DNA of 64,000 nucleotides. Origin: Stutzerimonas chloritidismutans AW-1 (GTDB taxonomy: Bacteria; Pseudomonadota; Gammaproteobacteria; Pseudomonadales; Pseudomonadaceae). Shown piece after piece: positions 51,801 through 60,787 of the stretch. Under the pieces are notes generated by a model. It was not told the origin of the DNA. It saw only the letters and a program-made list of their open reading frames with translations, and made no database searches. The first letter of the stretch is position 1, and the number at the start of each line of letters is the position of its first letter. The stretch is taken from NCBI RefSeq assembly GCF_000495915.1, contig NZ_AOFQ01000007.1, positions 121,766 to 185,765 on the forward strand, written 5' to 3'. Both the position numbers and the translations under genes were made by a program.

Positions 51801-52577
51801 GAGACCGATCCTCGTCGCCGCGAACTGATCCGTGTGTACTTCGAGCGGCTCGGCTATAGCGTCACGCTGGCAGGGGGCGCCGAAGCGGCCCGGCTGGCGT
51901 ATGCCGAACAGAATTTCACTGTGGTGGTGGTCGAGCAGGAACTGGCAGACGGCAGCGGGCTGGATCTGCTGGATGCGCTGGAGCGCCTGCGTTCGCTTCG
52001 CGGCGTCACGGTGTTGGTGAACAGTCGTGAAAAGCTGTCGGATACAGACCTGCAACACTTGCGCCGTTATTCGGCTTCAGCACTGTCCAAGGAGGATGAT
52101 GTGAAACGTATGGGAGAACTGGTTCGCCGAGGGCCAACGGTGTCGTCGCCAAGCGCCGCGGCTTCGCTGCAGGTGGCGGCGTCGGGCCGGCGCGTGCTGC
52201 TGGTGGATGAGGATGTACGGCTGATCTATTCGCTGACCGCCCAGCTCGATGAGCTCGGGCTGCTGGTGGTCCCGGCCACAAGTGCCGACGAAGCGGTCGA
52301 GCGTTTCGATGAGGATGCCTTCGATCTGGTACTGCTGGACATGAGCCAGCCTGGGGCGGAAGGTCCTGATTTGGCGCAGCGGCTTAAGCAGGCGCATGAC
52401 TGTCAGGCCCCCATCGTTGCGCTGGTGACAACGACCGGTGGGGGTGAGCGCGAGCGTTGCATGGCGGCTGGTGCCGACGACGTTCTGCTCAAACCCGTCG
52501 AGGCCACGGCGCTGGCGGCGCTGTTGCAGCAATGGCTGGGTCTGGAGAGCGGTGCGGCCGAGGCTGAAGAGGAGTAA
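48861..52577 (+). CDS. CHASE-PAS-PAS hybrid histidine kinase with three receivers
   Basis: 1238 residues from ATG 48861, after AGGAGG. Helix 13-35, periplasmic CHASE domain (about 60-270, FYPGIQAVALARH and GFDLFSEATRREAI), helix 313-336, two PAS domains (about 360-465, 475-590), HisKA with His613 in MSHELRTPLNS, and HATPase (NALKFTEQG, DSGIGIAED, GTGLGLAITRQL). Three receivers follow: the first has Asp905 (ILDILLPD), the second has Glu1025 at that place (VVVEQELADG), the third has Asp1160 (LLDMSQPG). Signal probably small and extracytoplasmic. The GGDEF-EAL gene starts 126 bp later and is the likely partner. Confidence 0.93.
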   Translation: MDDRTALHSRRSWLPLLVALALMAGLGGWIGWQWHVQEQRSKVEQEQRFTFAVDDIEHTLRERMRAYEMVLRGLAGVVAGSDEVRIDDWARAVDQLQLQDFYPGIQAVALARHATPETLTSLIDQIRASGRERFRMYPPGDREEYVVTDYIHPTDWRNRRVLGFDLFSEATRREAIISTRNSGNPVLTGPLRLKQETEQNVQVGVLLFFPIYAATAPVTTEEERQRAFVGTLHGAFRLTDLMEGILGSRSRMLQLQLFDAANPESPLLTGRAPVSADAKFQRIRNIYMYGRSWQLQVASTPEYEAVLRDNNRAFSLAAALMAAALFSLLVGGYLYLRERALRNSQVLSLQLQEREARFRQLIEQLPVATLLCNAGGRIELANQSAGQLFGSSTELLAGERVSRYVPGVLGEQVLGQLRETSQLELQAQREDGKAIPVAVSLTSFRHDDVLYYVLNLLDLQARKRDEERFRNVVEASPNAFVLVDTRGDIVMVNRQTELLFGYERQELVGQPVELLLPEALREAHRGLRQGYAENPEPRRMGGNRELFGLHRDGSALPVEIGLSPLRSGDEQLVQAVIIDISHRKAAERRLREQADQLAVANRYKSEFLANMSHELRTPLNSILILSDQLRQNGSGNLNDKQVRHADIIHRAGHELLQLINDVLDLAKIESGHMQLKLEPLNLRELLTELETSLTPMAEQKGLALKVVVDADVPPALNSDRARLQQILRNLLTNALKFTEQGQVELLASYPPEDADGQILQLQVRDSGIGIAEDQQERIFQAFQQIDGSISRHYGGTGLGLAITRQLVEVLGGHVTVDSELGNGATFTVRLPVESTSGASAQALLPRQPQRRGRGPGLLIIEDDADFASVVAEVGQSHGFTSLICSTGQQGLEALRREHFAAVILDILLPDISGWQVHRELRGDERHQGMPVLIISCVPQPHDWHDDGSRYLVKPVAQAELERIFIELARHEQNSLRLLLVETDPRRRELIRVYFERLGYSVTLAGGAEAARLAYAEQNFTVVVVEQELADGSGLDLLDALERLRSLRGVTVLVNSREKLSDTDLQHLRRYSASALSKEDDVKRMGELVRRGPTVSSPSAAASLQVAASGRRVLLVDEDVRLIYSLTAQLDELGLLVVPATSADEAVERFDEDAFDLVLLDMSQPGAEGPDLAQRLKQAHDCQAPIVALVTTTGGGERERCMAAGADDVLLKPVEATALAALLQQWLGLESGAAEAEEE

Positions 52578-52703
52578 GCAAGTCGTGCGTGTTGAACATG
52601 CCTGTGGTGATGCGTTGATCGAACGATATGACACCTGGTGCGCGAATGCCCCGTGGGACGATTGTTGTCGGCAGTTTGGCAACGGATTGCTCGGAGGTTG
52701 GCG

Positions 52704-54827
52704 ATGACGCAGACGCAGCTCAAGGCCAAGCCACGCAGTCGTACGCTGCTGGTGGTGGACGACCGGGAAGCGAATCTGGTGGCCATGGAAGCGTTGCTGG
52801 GCGATGGTGACTGGCAGGTGCACACGGTCAACTCCGGCGAGGCTGCGCTGCGGGCATTGCTGGAGCTGGACGTCGAGCTGGTGTTGCTGGACGTGCAGAT
52901 GCCCGGCATGGATGGCTTCGAAGTCGCCCGGCTGATGCGTGGCAGCCCGCATACCCGCTACACGCCGATCATCTTCGTTTCGGCCATCGCGCATACCCGC
53001 GACTCCGTGCTGCGCGGTTACGCCACCGGCGCGGTGGACTTCATCCTCAAGCCGTTCGATCCACAGGTGCTCAAGCACAAGATCAACACCTTGCTGGCCC
53101 ACGAACACAACCGCCGTGATCTGCAACTGCTCACACAGCAATTGGACAGCGCCCGTGCATTCAATGCCTCGGTCCTGAGCAACGCGGCCGAGGGCATTCT
53201 GGTGGTCGCCGAGGACGGCTATATCAGCTTCGCCAATCCGGCGATCGCCGGCATGCTGCACACCCGCGTCGAGGACCTGCAGGGCACGCCGCTGCTCTCG
53301 CATCTGGCGGCGCCGGAGATGCCGGCCAACTGGCAGGAGTCGGACTTCTACCGTTACTGGCGCAGCGGCTCGACCTATCGTCTGCACGAGGCGCAGCTGC
53401 ACACCGCCACCGGTACGCCGTTGCCCGTCGCGTTGTCCAGCTCGCCGCTGCCGCGCCAGCAGCGCTCCATGGTGGTCATCGCGTTGGACATGTCGGTGGT
53501 GCGCAACCTTCACGTTCAGCTGGAGACCCAGGCGGTCACCGACTCGCTGACCGGGCTGCTGAACCGGCGCGGCTTCCATCAGGCGCTGGAATCGTCGCTG
53601 GCGCGGGTCGATCGCAACGGCAAACGCATGGCGATCCTTTATATCGATCTGGACGGCTTCAAGCGCATCAACGATTCGCTCGGCCACGATGCCGGCGACG
53701 AAATTCTGTGCAAGGTGGCGCGCCTGCTGGAGACCTGCATGCGTCCCTACGACATCATCGCGCGCATGGGCGGTGACGAATTCACCGCGTTGCTGGATTC
53801 GCTGGATCACCCGGAGGATGCCGCACGGGTGGCGGAGAAGCTGATCGAGCTGATTTCGGTACGACACAAGATCGATGGCACCGAGGTGACTCTTGGCGCC
53901 AGCATCGGCATCGCCCATTTCCCCGACTGCGGGGTCAGCGTCGATCAGCTGCTGCGCTCGGCGGACATGGCGATGTACGAGGCCAAACGTGCCGGGCGCC
54001 GACAGTATCGCTTCTTCTCCAGCGACATGAACGAGCGTGCGCATGCGCGGCTGATGATGGAGGAGAACCTGCGCAGCGCCACCGAGCGCAACGACTTCGA
54101 GCTGCTGTACCAGCCGCAGATCATGCTGGCGACCGGCAAGCTGAGGGGGTTCGAGGGTTTATTGCGCTGGCCCCAGGGTGATGCAGAGGAAAACCAGCCG
54201 GGCAACTTCATCCCGCTGCTGGAAGAAACCCGACTGATCGAGCGCGTCGGCGACTGGGTGCTGCGCGAAGGCATGAACCAGTACTGCCAGTGGCTGCCGT
54301 CATTCGGCAGCGATCTGATTCTCAGCCTGAACGTCAGCCCGGTGCAGTTCAGCCGGGCTGGGCTGTTCGATTCGCTTCGCCGTCTGCTGGATGAATATCA
54401 GCTCCACCCTGCGCAACTCGAGCTGGAGGTCACCGAAGGCACGCTGATGCAGGATCTCGAGCAGAGCTGCGAAAAACTACGGCAATTGCGCAAGCTCGGC
54501 GTGCGCGTGGCCATCGACGATTTCGGCACCGGTTATTCATCGCTGGCTTATCTGCGGCACTTCGAGCTGGATACACTGAAGATCGACCGACTTTTCATCG
54601 CCAACATGCTGGATTCCCCCCGCGATGCGGCGGTGGTAAGCACCATCATTGATCTGGGCCGCAACCTCAACCTGGAGGTGGTGGCCGAGGGCGTGGAAAT
54701 CCTGGCGCAGCGTGACTGGCTGGTGGAGAACGGCTGCGACGTCATGCAGGGCTTTCTCGTCTCTCCGGCCTTGAGCGCCGAGCAGGCACGGGCCTTTCCC
54801 ACTCAGGTCGCCTGGGACGCGCTCTGA
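52704..54827 (+). CDS. REC-PAS-GGDEF-EAL c-di-GMP protein
   Basis: 707 residues. Receiver with Asp63 (LLDVQMPGMDG) and Lys in ILKPFDP, a PAS domain (about 150-270), GGDEF intact at 356-360 with an inhibitory site RPYD five residues before it, and an EAL domain starting EGLLRW (Glu484, Ala replaced by Gly). The other EAL residues are present: LNVSPVQF, ELEVTEG, IDDFGTGYSS, LKIDRLF and VVAEGVE. So both cyclase and phosphodiesterase could work, with phosphorylation from the upstream kinase deciding. GGAGG precedes ATG 52704. Cytoplasmic. Confidence 0.94.
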   Translation: MTQTQLKAKPRSRTLLVVDDREANLVAMEALLGDGDWQVHTVNSGEAALRALLELDVELVLLDVQMPGMDGFEVARLMRGSPHTRYTPIIFVSAIAHTRDSVLRGYATGAVDFILKPFDPQVLKHKINTLLAHEHNRRDLQLLTQQLDSARAFNASVLSNAAEGILVVAEDGYISFANPAIAGMLHTRVEDLQGTPLLSHLAAPEMPANWQESDFYRYWRSGSTYRLHEAQLHTATGTPLPVALSSSPLPRQQRSMVVIALDMSVVRNLHVQLETQAVTDSLTGLLNRRGFHQALESSLARVDRNGKRMAILYIDLDGFKRINDSLGHDAGDEILCKVARLLETCMRPYDIIARMGGDEFTALLDSLDHPEDAARVAEKLIELISVRHKIDGTEVTLGASIGIAHFPDCGVSVDQLLRSADMAMYEAKRAGRRQYRFFSSDMNERAHARLMMEENLRSATERNDFELLYQPQIMLATGKLRGFEGLLRWPQGDAEENQPGNFIPLLEETRLIERVGDWVLREGMNQYCQWLPSFGSDLILSLNVSPVQFSRAGLFDSLRRLLDEYQLHPAQLELEVTEGTLMQDLEQSCEKLRQLRKLGVRVAIDDFGTGYSSLAYLRHFELDTLKIDRLFIANMLDSPRDAAVVSTIIDLGRNLNLEVVAEGVEILAQRDWLVENGCDVMQGFLVSPALSAEQARAFPTQVAWDAL

Positions 54828-54836
54828 GCGAGCCGG

Positions 54837-55745
54837 TCAGGGCTGCACCGGAAACTGCTGGTGCAGCTGCTCCAGTTGCAGATCCTTTTCACTCCAGAGC
54901 CCGTTGACCCACTGCTGGAACGCCAGTCGGTACGACTCGTCCTGGTCGTAGTTGTGGCGGAGAAACTCGGCGGGAATCGGCTGCGCCTGGAGGCGTACGA
55001 CGACCTGATGAATGTTGCCGGCGAGAAGGTCCCAGAAACTCGGGCGACCGTCGGGGTAATGGATGGTGATGTTGATCAGCGCCGTCAGTTGCTCGCCCAT
55101 GGCGTCGATGACGAAGGCGATGCCGCCAGCCCTTGGCTTGAGCAGATAGCGATAGGGTGAGGCTTGTTCGGTGTGCTTGTCCTCGGTGAAGCGTGTGCCT
55201 TCGAGGAAGTTGAACACCGACACCGGATTGGTCCGATAGCGCTCGCAGGCTTTGCGTGTGGTCGCCAGGTCCTCGCCACGCTTCTCCGGGTACTTGGCCA
55301 GATACTCCTTGCTGAAGCGCTTCATGAAGGGAAACTCCAGCGCCCACCAGCACAGGCCGATCACTGGGACCCAGATCAGCTCCTGCTTGAGAAAGAACTT
55401 GAGGAAAGGCATGCGCCGGTTGAGCTGGTACTGCAGCACGAGGATGTCCGCCCAGCTCTGGTGGTTGCTGGTGACCAGGTAGGAGTGATGCATGTCAACC
55501 TGATCCAGACCCTGCACGTCCCAGCGGATCGGGCGAACCAGATTCATCCAGAAGCTGTTCATCGCGATCCATGACTCGGCGATCCAGTGCATGCCGAAGC
55601 GCAGGCTGCGTTGTATCGCAGGGATTGGAAACAGCAGCTTGAGCAGCGAGAGCGCAAACAGCGGCCAGCACCAGAACAGGGTATTGAGCGCAAGCAGCAG
55701 GGCGGCGAGCGTGCCGCGGAGTGGCGCGGGGAGAAAGCTCAGCAT
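54837..55745 (-). CDS. acyltransferase, PlsC/YihG-like
   Basis: 302 residues from the ATG at 55745 (family start MLSFLPAPLRG); a TTG 12 codons upstream is less likely. Helices at 11-40 anchor it. NHQSWAD is the catalytic HX4D motif, FLEGTRFTEDK the acyl-acceptor block, and PRAGGIAFVIDAMG the third. Resembles E. coli YihG, which introduces polyunsaturated or unusual acyl chains at phospholipids. Convergent with the GGDEF-EAL gene, ten bases apart. Confidence 0.87.
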   Translation of the reverse strand: MLSFLPAPLRGTLAALLLALNTLFWCWPLFALSLLKLLFPIPAIQRSLRFGMHWIAESWIAMNSFWMNLVRPIRWDVQGLDQVDMHHSYLVTSNHQSWADILVLQYQLNRRMPFLKFFLKQELIWVPVIGLCWWALEFPFMKRFSKEYLAKYPEKRGEDLATTRKACERYRTNPVSVFNFLEGTRFTEDKHTEQASPYRYLLKPRAGGIAFVIDAMGEQLTALINITIHYPDGRPSFWDLLAGNIHQVVVRLQAQPIPAEFLRHNYDQDESYRLAFQQWVNGLWSEKDLQLEQLHQQFPVQP

Positions 55746-55876
55746 GAAGTTCTTGTCGATACGGCTGATTCGAGGCGCCAAGAGTAGCGATTACGCGCTG
55801 AACTGCAACTATCGAGAGGGGTGAAGCACTGGCGCCGCCTGCCGGAGGGCGAGGCGGCTCCAGTCGGAAGCGGCCG

Positions 55877-57973
55877 TCAGGCCTTCTGGTTGGCAGCCTG
55901 CAGAGCGGTCAGGGCGATGGTGAAGACGATGTCATCCACCAGGGCGCCGCGGGACAGGTCGTTGACCGGCTTGGCCAGGCCTTGCAGCATCGGGCCGACG
56001 CTGAGGCAGTTGGCGTTGCGCTGAACCGCCTTGTAGGTGGTGTTGCCGGTGTTCAGATCGGGGAAGATGAACACCGTGGCCTGGCCGGCGACCTTGCTGT
56101 TAGGGGCCTTCTGCTTGCCGACGCTGAGCACGGAGGCGGCGTCGTACTGCAGCGGGCCGTCGATCGGTAGTTCGGGCGCACGACCCTGGGCGATGCGAGT
56201 GGCTTCGGCGACCTTCTCGACTTCTGCACCGCTGCCGGAGCTGCCGGTGGAATAGCTGATCATCGCGACGCGCGGGTTGACGCCCAGGGCCACGGCGGAC
56301 TCGGCGCTCTGCAGGGCGATCTCCGCCAGCTCGGTGGCGCTCGGATTCGGGTTGACCGCGCAATCGCCGTAGACCAGAACCTGATCCGGCAGCAGCATGA
56401 AGAACACCGAGGACACCAGGCTGTAGCCCGGTGCGGTCTTGATCAGCTGCAGGGCTGGGCGGATGGTATTGGCGGTGGTGTGCACTGCGCCGGAAACAAG
56501 GCCGTCCACTTCGTCCAGCGCCAGCATCATGGTGCCGAGGACCACGGTGTCCTTCAGCTGCTCGCGGGCATCGTCCGGGGTCAGGCCCTTGGCCTTGCGC
56601 ATTTCGCACATCGGCTCGACGTAGCGGTTGGCGATGTTGTCCGGATCGAGAATCTCCAGGCTGGCGGGCAGGGTGATGCCTTGCTCGCGAGCAACCTGCT
56701 GGACTTCTTCCGGCTTGGCCAGCAGCACGCAGCGGGCGATGCCACGCTCCTGGCAGATGGCGGCGGCGCGGATGGTGCGTGGCTCGTTGCCTTCGGGCAG
56801 CACGATGCGCTTGTTGGCATCCTGCGCGCGCTTGACCAGCTGGTAGCGGAAGGCTGCCGGCGACATGCGCAGCTCGCCACGCGGCACGCTGTAGCGGGTG
56901 TGCAGGAACTCGGGGTGCAGGTGCTTGGCGATGAAATCGGTGACCCGTGTGGCACGTTCGATGTCGTCCGACGGGGTTTCCTTGTTCAGGCCGAACAGGT
57001 TGTTCGCCGTGTCGTAGGAGTTGGTTTCCACGGTCATCACCGGCAGGCCGCCGTCCAGTGCGGCCTTGCACAGCTCGAGGATGCGCGGGTCCGGCGCGAA
57101 GTCGCTGCACAGCAATAGGCCGGCGAGTTTTTCGCCGTTGAGCGAGGCCAGGCTGGCGGCCAGGATGATGTCGTCGCGGTCGCCTGGCGTCACTACCAGC
57201 ACGCCGGACCGCAGCAGCTGTACGGTGTTCGGAACGGCGCGCGCGCACAGCACGATCTTGTTGACGCGACGCTGGTCGGCTTCACCGGCGTTCAGTACCT
57301 GAGCGCCGAGCAGCTCGGCGATGTCTCGGGTGCGCAGTGCGTTGAGCTCTTCGGAGAAGGGGATCGCGCCCAGCAGCTGGAAGTCGGCGCTGCCCAGCAG
57401 CGGCAGGTGCTGCTTGAGGCTGTCGACGAAAGCCGGCAGGCCTTCTTCGGTCTTGACCTTGTTGAGGATGACACCAAGCACCTTGGGGTCCTTCGCGCCG
57501 CCGTACAGCTGCGCCTGGATCTCGATGCGTTCGGCCAGGCGCTTGAGGCTGTCGCTGCCTTGGGCGCCGATCAGGATAACCTCGGCGTCCAGGCTCTTGG
57601 CCAGCTGGGTGTTGATGCGCTGGGTGTAGTTGGACTCGCGGGTGGGCACCATGCCTTCGACGATGACCACGTCCTTGCCGGCAGCGACTTCCTGGTAGCG
57701 GCTGATGACATCTTCGAGCAGCAGGTCGATCTCGCCATCGGCGAGCTGACGCTCTACCTGCTCCAGCGGCAGCGGCTCGGGCGAGGTCAGGTTAAGGGTG
57801 CGCTCGACCAGAATGCAGGAGCGCTCACGGCCCTGATCGACCGGAAAGGGCTGGGCGATCGGCTTGAAGAAACCGACCTTCAGCCCGGCGTTTTCCAGGG
57901 CGCGAATCAGGCCGAGGCTGATGGAATTGAGGCCGCCGCCGAAACCGGTAGGGGCTAGAAAGATTGTGTGCAT
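55877..57973 (-). CDS. pta: phosphate acetyltransferase
   Basis: 698 residues, the long form: N-terminal P-loop/BioD-like domain (MHTIFLAPTGFGGGLNS, VVIVEGMVPTRES), a DRTGG-type regulatory domain in the middle, and the catalytic PTA domain from about 375 (RYQLVKRAQDANKRIVLPEG, SYSTGSSGSGAEVEKV, GPLQYDAASV). It converts acetyl-CoA and phosphate to acetyl phosphate. Downstream of ackA on one strand; an inverted repeat lies between (58084-58112). Confidence 0.96.
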   Translation of the reverse strand: MHTIFLAPTGFGGGLNSISLGLIRALENAGLKVGFFKPIAQPFPVDQGRERSCILVERTLNLTSPEPLPLEQVERQLADGEIDLLLEDVISRYQEVAAGKDVVIVEGMVPTRESNYTQRINTQLAKSLDAEVILIGAQGSDSLKRLAERIEIQAQLYGGAKDPKVLGVILNKVKTEEGLPAFVDSLKQHLPLLGSADFQLLGAIPFSEELNALRTRDIAELLGAQVLNAGEADQRRVNKIVLCARAVPNTVQLLRSGVLVVTPGDRDDIILAASLASLNGEKLAGLLLCSDFAPDPRILELCKAALDGGLPVMTVETNSYDTANNLFGLNKETPSDDIERATRVTDFIAKHLHPEFLHTRYSVPRGELRMSPAAFRYQLVKRAQDANKRIVLPEGNEPRTIRAAAICQERGIARCVLLAKPEEVQQVAREQGITLPASLEILDPDNIANRYVEPMCEMRKAKGLTPDDAREQLKDTVVLGTMMLALDEVDGLVSGAVHTTANTIRPALQLIKTAPGYSLVSSVFFMLLPDQVLVYGDCAVNPNPSATELAEIALQSAESAVALGVNPRVAMISYSTGSSGSGAEVEKVAEATRIAQGRAPELPIDGPLQYDAASVLSVGKQKAPNSKVAGQATVFIFPDLNTGNTTYKAVQRNANCLSVGPMLQGLAKPVNDLSRGALVDDIVFTIALTALQAANQKA

Positions 57974-58083
57974 GGCATCTCCTTGAGGGCAGGGTGCTCG
58001 GGGTAACGGTGCTGGGCGCCGGCAAGGCTAGGGCAGTTGCCACGGGACGGAAACTGCCGGATTGCCGCGGCGCTGATGTGCAA

Positions 58084-58112
58084 AGACCCGACCGCCAGGG
58101 GCTGTCGGGTCT
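58084..58112 (-). other. inverted repeat between ackA and pta
   Basis: AGACCCGAC (58084-58092) / GTCGGGTCT (58104-58112), nine-bp stem, eleven-base loop, 26 bases after the ackA stop on the minus strand, followed by only TTTG. Possibly an attenuator or processing site within the ackA-pta transcript. Confidence 0.5.
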
Positions 58113-58137
58113 CGGAATCGCTACATGCCTACTGCGC

Positions 58138-59325
58138 TCAGGCGTCCAGCAGCGCCAGCGTATCGAGGGCAATCTGGCGCTCCTCGTTGGTCGGGACGAC
58201 CATGACGCGCGGGCTGCCTTCAGCCTGGATTTCGCCGGCAACGCCGCGGGTGCAGCGGGCGTTGGCTTCGGCGTCGAGCTTGAAGCCGAACAGCTTGAGG
58301 TGTTCCAGTGTCCGCTCGCGCACTGCCGAGGAGTTCTCGCCGATACCACCGGTGAACACCAGGCCGTCCAGCTGCGGCAGGGCGCAGGACATGGCGGCCA
58401 GCGACTTGGCCAGGCGGTAGCAGAATACTTCGAAGGCCAGCACCGCGCCTGGATGACCGGCGTTGCGGGCATCGGCCAGGGTGCGCATGTCGTTGGACAG
58501 GCCGGAGAGGCCCTTCAGGCCGCTTTCCTTGTTGAGCATGTTGTCGATCTTGGCCAGGTCCCAGCCCAGCGTCTTGCTCAGGAAGTTGTGCAGGCTCGGA
58601 TCGACGTCACCGCTGCGGGTGCCCATCACCAGGCCTTCGAGCGGCGTCAGGCCCATGCTGGTGTCGCGGCTTTCACCGTTGACTACCGCGCAGGTGGAGC
58701 AGCCGTTGCCAAGGTGAGCGACCAGCCAGCTGCTGTTCTCGACCGGTACGCCGGCCAGTTCGGCGGCGCGCTTGCTGACGTAGCGGTGGCTGGTGCCATG
58801 GAAGCCGTAGCGGCGTACACCATGATCCTTGTACAGCACATCCGGCACGGCATAGCGGTAAGCATGCTCGGGCATGGTCTGGTGGAAAGCGGTGTCGAAC
58901 ACGCCAACCTGCGGCAGCTCGGGGAACAGATTGATGGCGGCGTGGATGCCGCTCAAGTTGGCCGGGTTGTGCAGCGGCGCCAGCTGAATGTTGGCTTCGA
59001 TGCCGGCCAGGGTTTCATCGGTGAGCAGCGAGGAGGCAAAGAACTTTTCGCCGCCGTGTACTACGCGGTGGCCGATGCCATCCAGATGGCCGCCAGCGGC
59101 GTCTTCCACGCGCGGCAGGATCTGGGCCAGAGCAGCCTGATGATCGGCATTCGGCACCTTGACGCTTTCCTTGCCGGCTGCGCTCTCGAAGTGGATGACG
59201 GCTTCCGGGCTGCCGATGCATTCGGCCAGGCCTTGTAGCGGGAAGGTCGCTTGCGCTTCGTTGACCAGGGCGAACTTGATCGACGAGCTGCCACAGTTAA
59301 TCACCAGGATGTTACGAGCCGACAT
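58138..59325 (-). CDS. ackA: acetate kinase
   Basis: 395 residues from ATG 59325; a 30-residue in-frame extension is not supported. [14 protein letters not shown] is the phosphate-1 motif, [27 protein letters not shown] and [11 protein letters not shown] the catalytic blocks, [14 protein letters not shown] the adenosine motif. Converts acetyl phosphate and ADP to acetate and ATP. First gene of ackA-pta. A possible ANR half-site (TTGAT at 59352) upstream is not convincing. Confidence 0.97.
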   Translation of the reverse strand: MSARNILVINCGSSSIKFALVNEAQATFPLQGLAECIGSPEAVIHFESAAGKESVKVPNADHQAALAQILPRVEDAAGGHLDGIGHRVVHGGEKFFASSLLTDETLAGIEANIQLAPLHNPANLSGIHAAINLFPELPQVGVFDTAFHQTMPEHAYRYAVPDVLYKDHGVRRYGFHGTSHRYVSKRAAELAGVPVENSSWLVAHLGNGCSTCAVVNGESRDTSMGLTPLEGLVMGTRSGDVDPSLHNFLSKTLGWDLAKIDNMLNKESGLKGLSGLSNDMRTLADARNAGHPGAVLAFEVFCYRLAKSLAAMSCALPQLDGLVFTGGIGENSSAVRERTLEHLKLFGFKLDAEANARCTRGVAGEIQAEGSPRVMVVPTNEERQIALDTLALLDA

Positions 59326-59563
59326 CGGTGCTCCTTGGTTCTCTAATGTTATTGATATGGGTGCCAAAGATACTTTCCGCCGATTCTTGCACATCGGCCA
59401 TGAAAGCGATGCCATCCAAAGGTTGTAGTCCCATGTTCAATGGCACTACATGCGGGGCGAGGGCGACGAACGGCATTGGCCCGTTCATCCAAGGTCGGTT
59501 CGCAATCGGCGCGGTGGATGGTTAAACTTCGACATCCATTCTCTAAAGCAAAGGTTCTGCCCC

Positions 59564-60049
59564 ATGCTGATTGCCGCTAACAAGGCTGTCTCCATCGACT
59601 ACACACTCACCAACGACGCCGGTGAGGTGATCGACAGCTCGGCCGGCGGCGCGCCGCTGGTCTACCTGCACGGCGCAGGCAACATCATTCCGGGCCTGGA
59701 GAAGGCCCTCGAGGGCAAGCAGGGCGGTGACCAGATCCAGGTCGCCATCGAGCCGCAGGACGCTTACGGCGAGTACAGCGCGGAGCTGGTCGCTACCCTC
59801 AATCGCGCCATGTTCGAAGGCGTCGACGAGCTGGAAGTTGGCATGCAGTTCCACGCTTCCGGTCCGGACGGCGGCATGCAGATCGTCACCATTCGTGACG
59901 TGGAAGGCGACGACGTGATCGTCGACGGCAACCACCCGCTGGCCGGCCAGCGCCTGAACTTCGACGTCAAGGTCGTCAGCGTGCGTGACGCCAGCGAAGA
60001 AGAAGTTGCCCACGGCCACGTCCACGGCGAAGGTGGCCACCACCACTGA
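59564..60049 (+). CDS. slyD: FKBP-type peptidyl-prolyl isomerase, SlyD-like
   Basis: 161 residues. FKBP halves (VSIDYTLTNDAGEVIDSS, LVYLHGAGNIIPGLEKAL) surround an insert-in-flap domain (about 70-120, QDAYGEYSAELVATLNR), and the tail is His-rich (HGHVHGEGGHHH), so it may bind nickel or other metals. It assists protein folding in the cytoplasm. ATG 59564 is the family start; the upstream frame is intergenic. Confidence 0.92.
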   Translation: MLIAANKAVSIDYTLTNDAGEVIDSSAGGAPLVYLHGAGNIIPGLEKALEGKQGGDQIQVAIEPQDAYGEYSAELVATLNRAMFEGVDELEVGMQFHASGPDGGMQIVTIRDVEGDDVIVDGNHPLAGQRLNFDVKVVSVRDASEEEVAHGHVHGEGGHHH

Positions 60050-60119
60050 TCCGGGTCGCCGCATAGGCGTCCGCAGGCACGGCGGCAGGAACCGCTACCG
60101 TGCGGATCGAAAAGAAGAG

Positions 60120-60147
60120 CGCTCCGGTCGTTGCCGGGGCGTTTTTT
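60120..60147 (+). terminator. intrinsic terminator of slyD
   Basis: CGCTCCGG (60120-60127) / CCGGGGCG (60134-60141), eight-bp stem with one G-T pair, followed by six T. It lies 70 bases after slyD and 16 bases before the peroxidase start, so that gene needs a promoter within this spacer or read-through. Confidence 0.8.
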
Positions 60148-60163
60148 CGTTAGGAGAGATGAG

Positions 60164-60646
60164 ATGAGCGCATTCCACCAATTGGTGTTGCCAGGCCTGG
60201 GCAGCGAGGAGCTGCCGTTGGCGCAGTTCGGCGATCGGATCACGCTGGTGGTCAACGTCGCTTCGCAGTGCGGGCTGACCCCGCAGTACGCCGGCCTGGA
60301 GCGGCTGCAGCAGCAATACGCTGCCCGCGGCTTCAGCGTGCTGGGCGTGCCATGCAATCAGTTCGCTGCGCAGGAGCCGGGCAGCGATGAGGAAATCCGC
60401 TCGTTCTGCACACTCAACTATGGTGTGAGCTTTCCTCTGAGCGGCAAGCTTGAGGTGAACGGTCCGCAGCGCCATCCGCTGTATCGTTTGCTGGCTGGCG
60501 AAGGGGCCGATTTTCCGGGGGACATCACCTGGAACTTCGAGAAGTTCCTGGTGGGCAAGGACGGCCGTGTGCTGGCCCGTTTCTCACCGCGCACCACGCC
60601 CGACGACCCCGCCCTGATCCAGGCGATCGAAACCGCTCTGGCCTGA
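60164..60646 (+). CDS. glutathione peroxidase
   Basis: 160 residues. Catalytic Cys36 in NVASQCGLTPQY, Gln67 in PCNQF, and Trp123-Asn124 in WNFEKF complete the Cys-Gln-Trp-Asn site. A Cys-type peroxidase that in bacteria usually draws electrons from thioredoxin; related to BtuE. AGGAGAG precedes the ATG; the longer frame runs through the terminator and is not coding. Confidence 0.94.
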   Translation: MSAFHQLVLPGLGSEELPLAQFGDRITLVVNVASQCGLTPQYAGLERLQQQYAARGFSVLGVPCNQFAAQEPGSDEEIRSFCTLNYGVSFPLSGKLEVNGPQRHPLYRLLAGEGADFPGDITWNFEKFLVGKDGRVLARFSPRTTPDDPALIQAIETALA

Positions 60647-60787
60647 TCTGCAGTTCTGCGACCGTACGCGCGGTCGCGTTCTCTTTCTTGAGTACTGGAT
60701 ATGCCGGCCATGCTTGCCATGGTTGCCGCTGAATAAGTGTCATGGATGATGCTGTGCCGGCGAGACGACCGGTCATATTCTCGCTGC

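Noticed and set aside
52077..54044. A 655-codon minus-strand frame opposite the kinase and GGDEF-EAL genes
   Set aside because: Spans the gap between two good genes in antisense with no recognisable domain.
59345..59365. ANR/FNR box upstream of ackA (TTGAT)
   Set aside because: Only one half-site matches; the second half fails at most positions.
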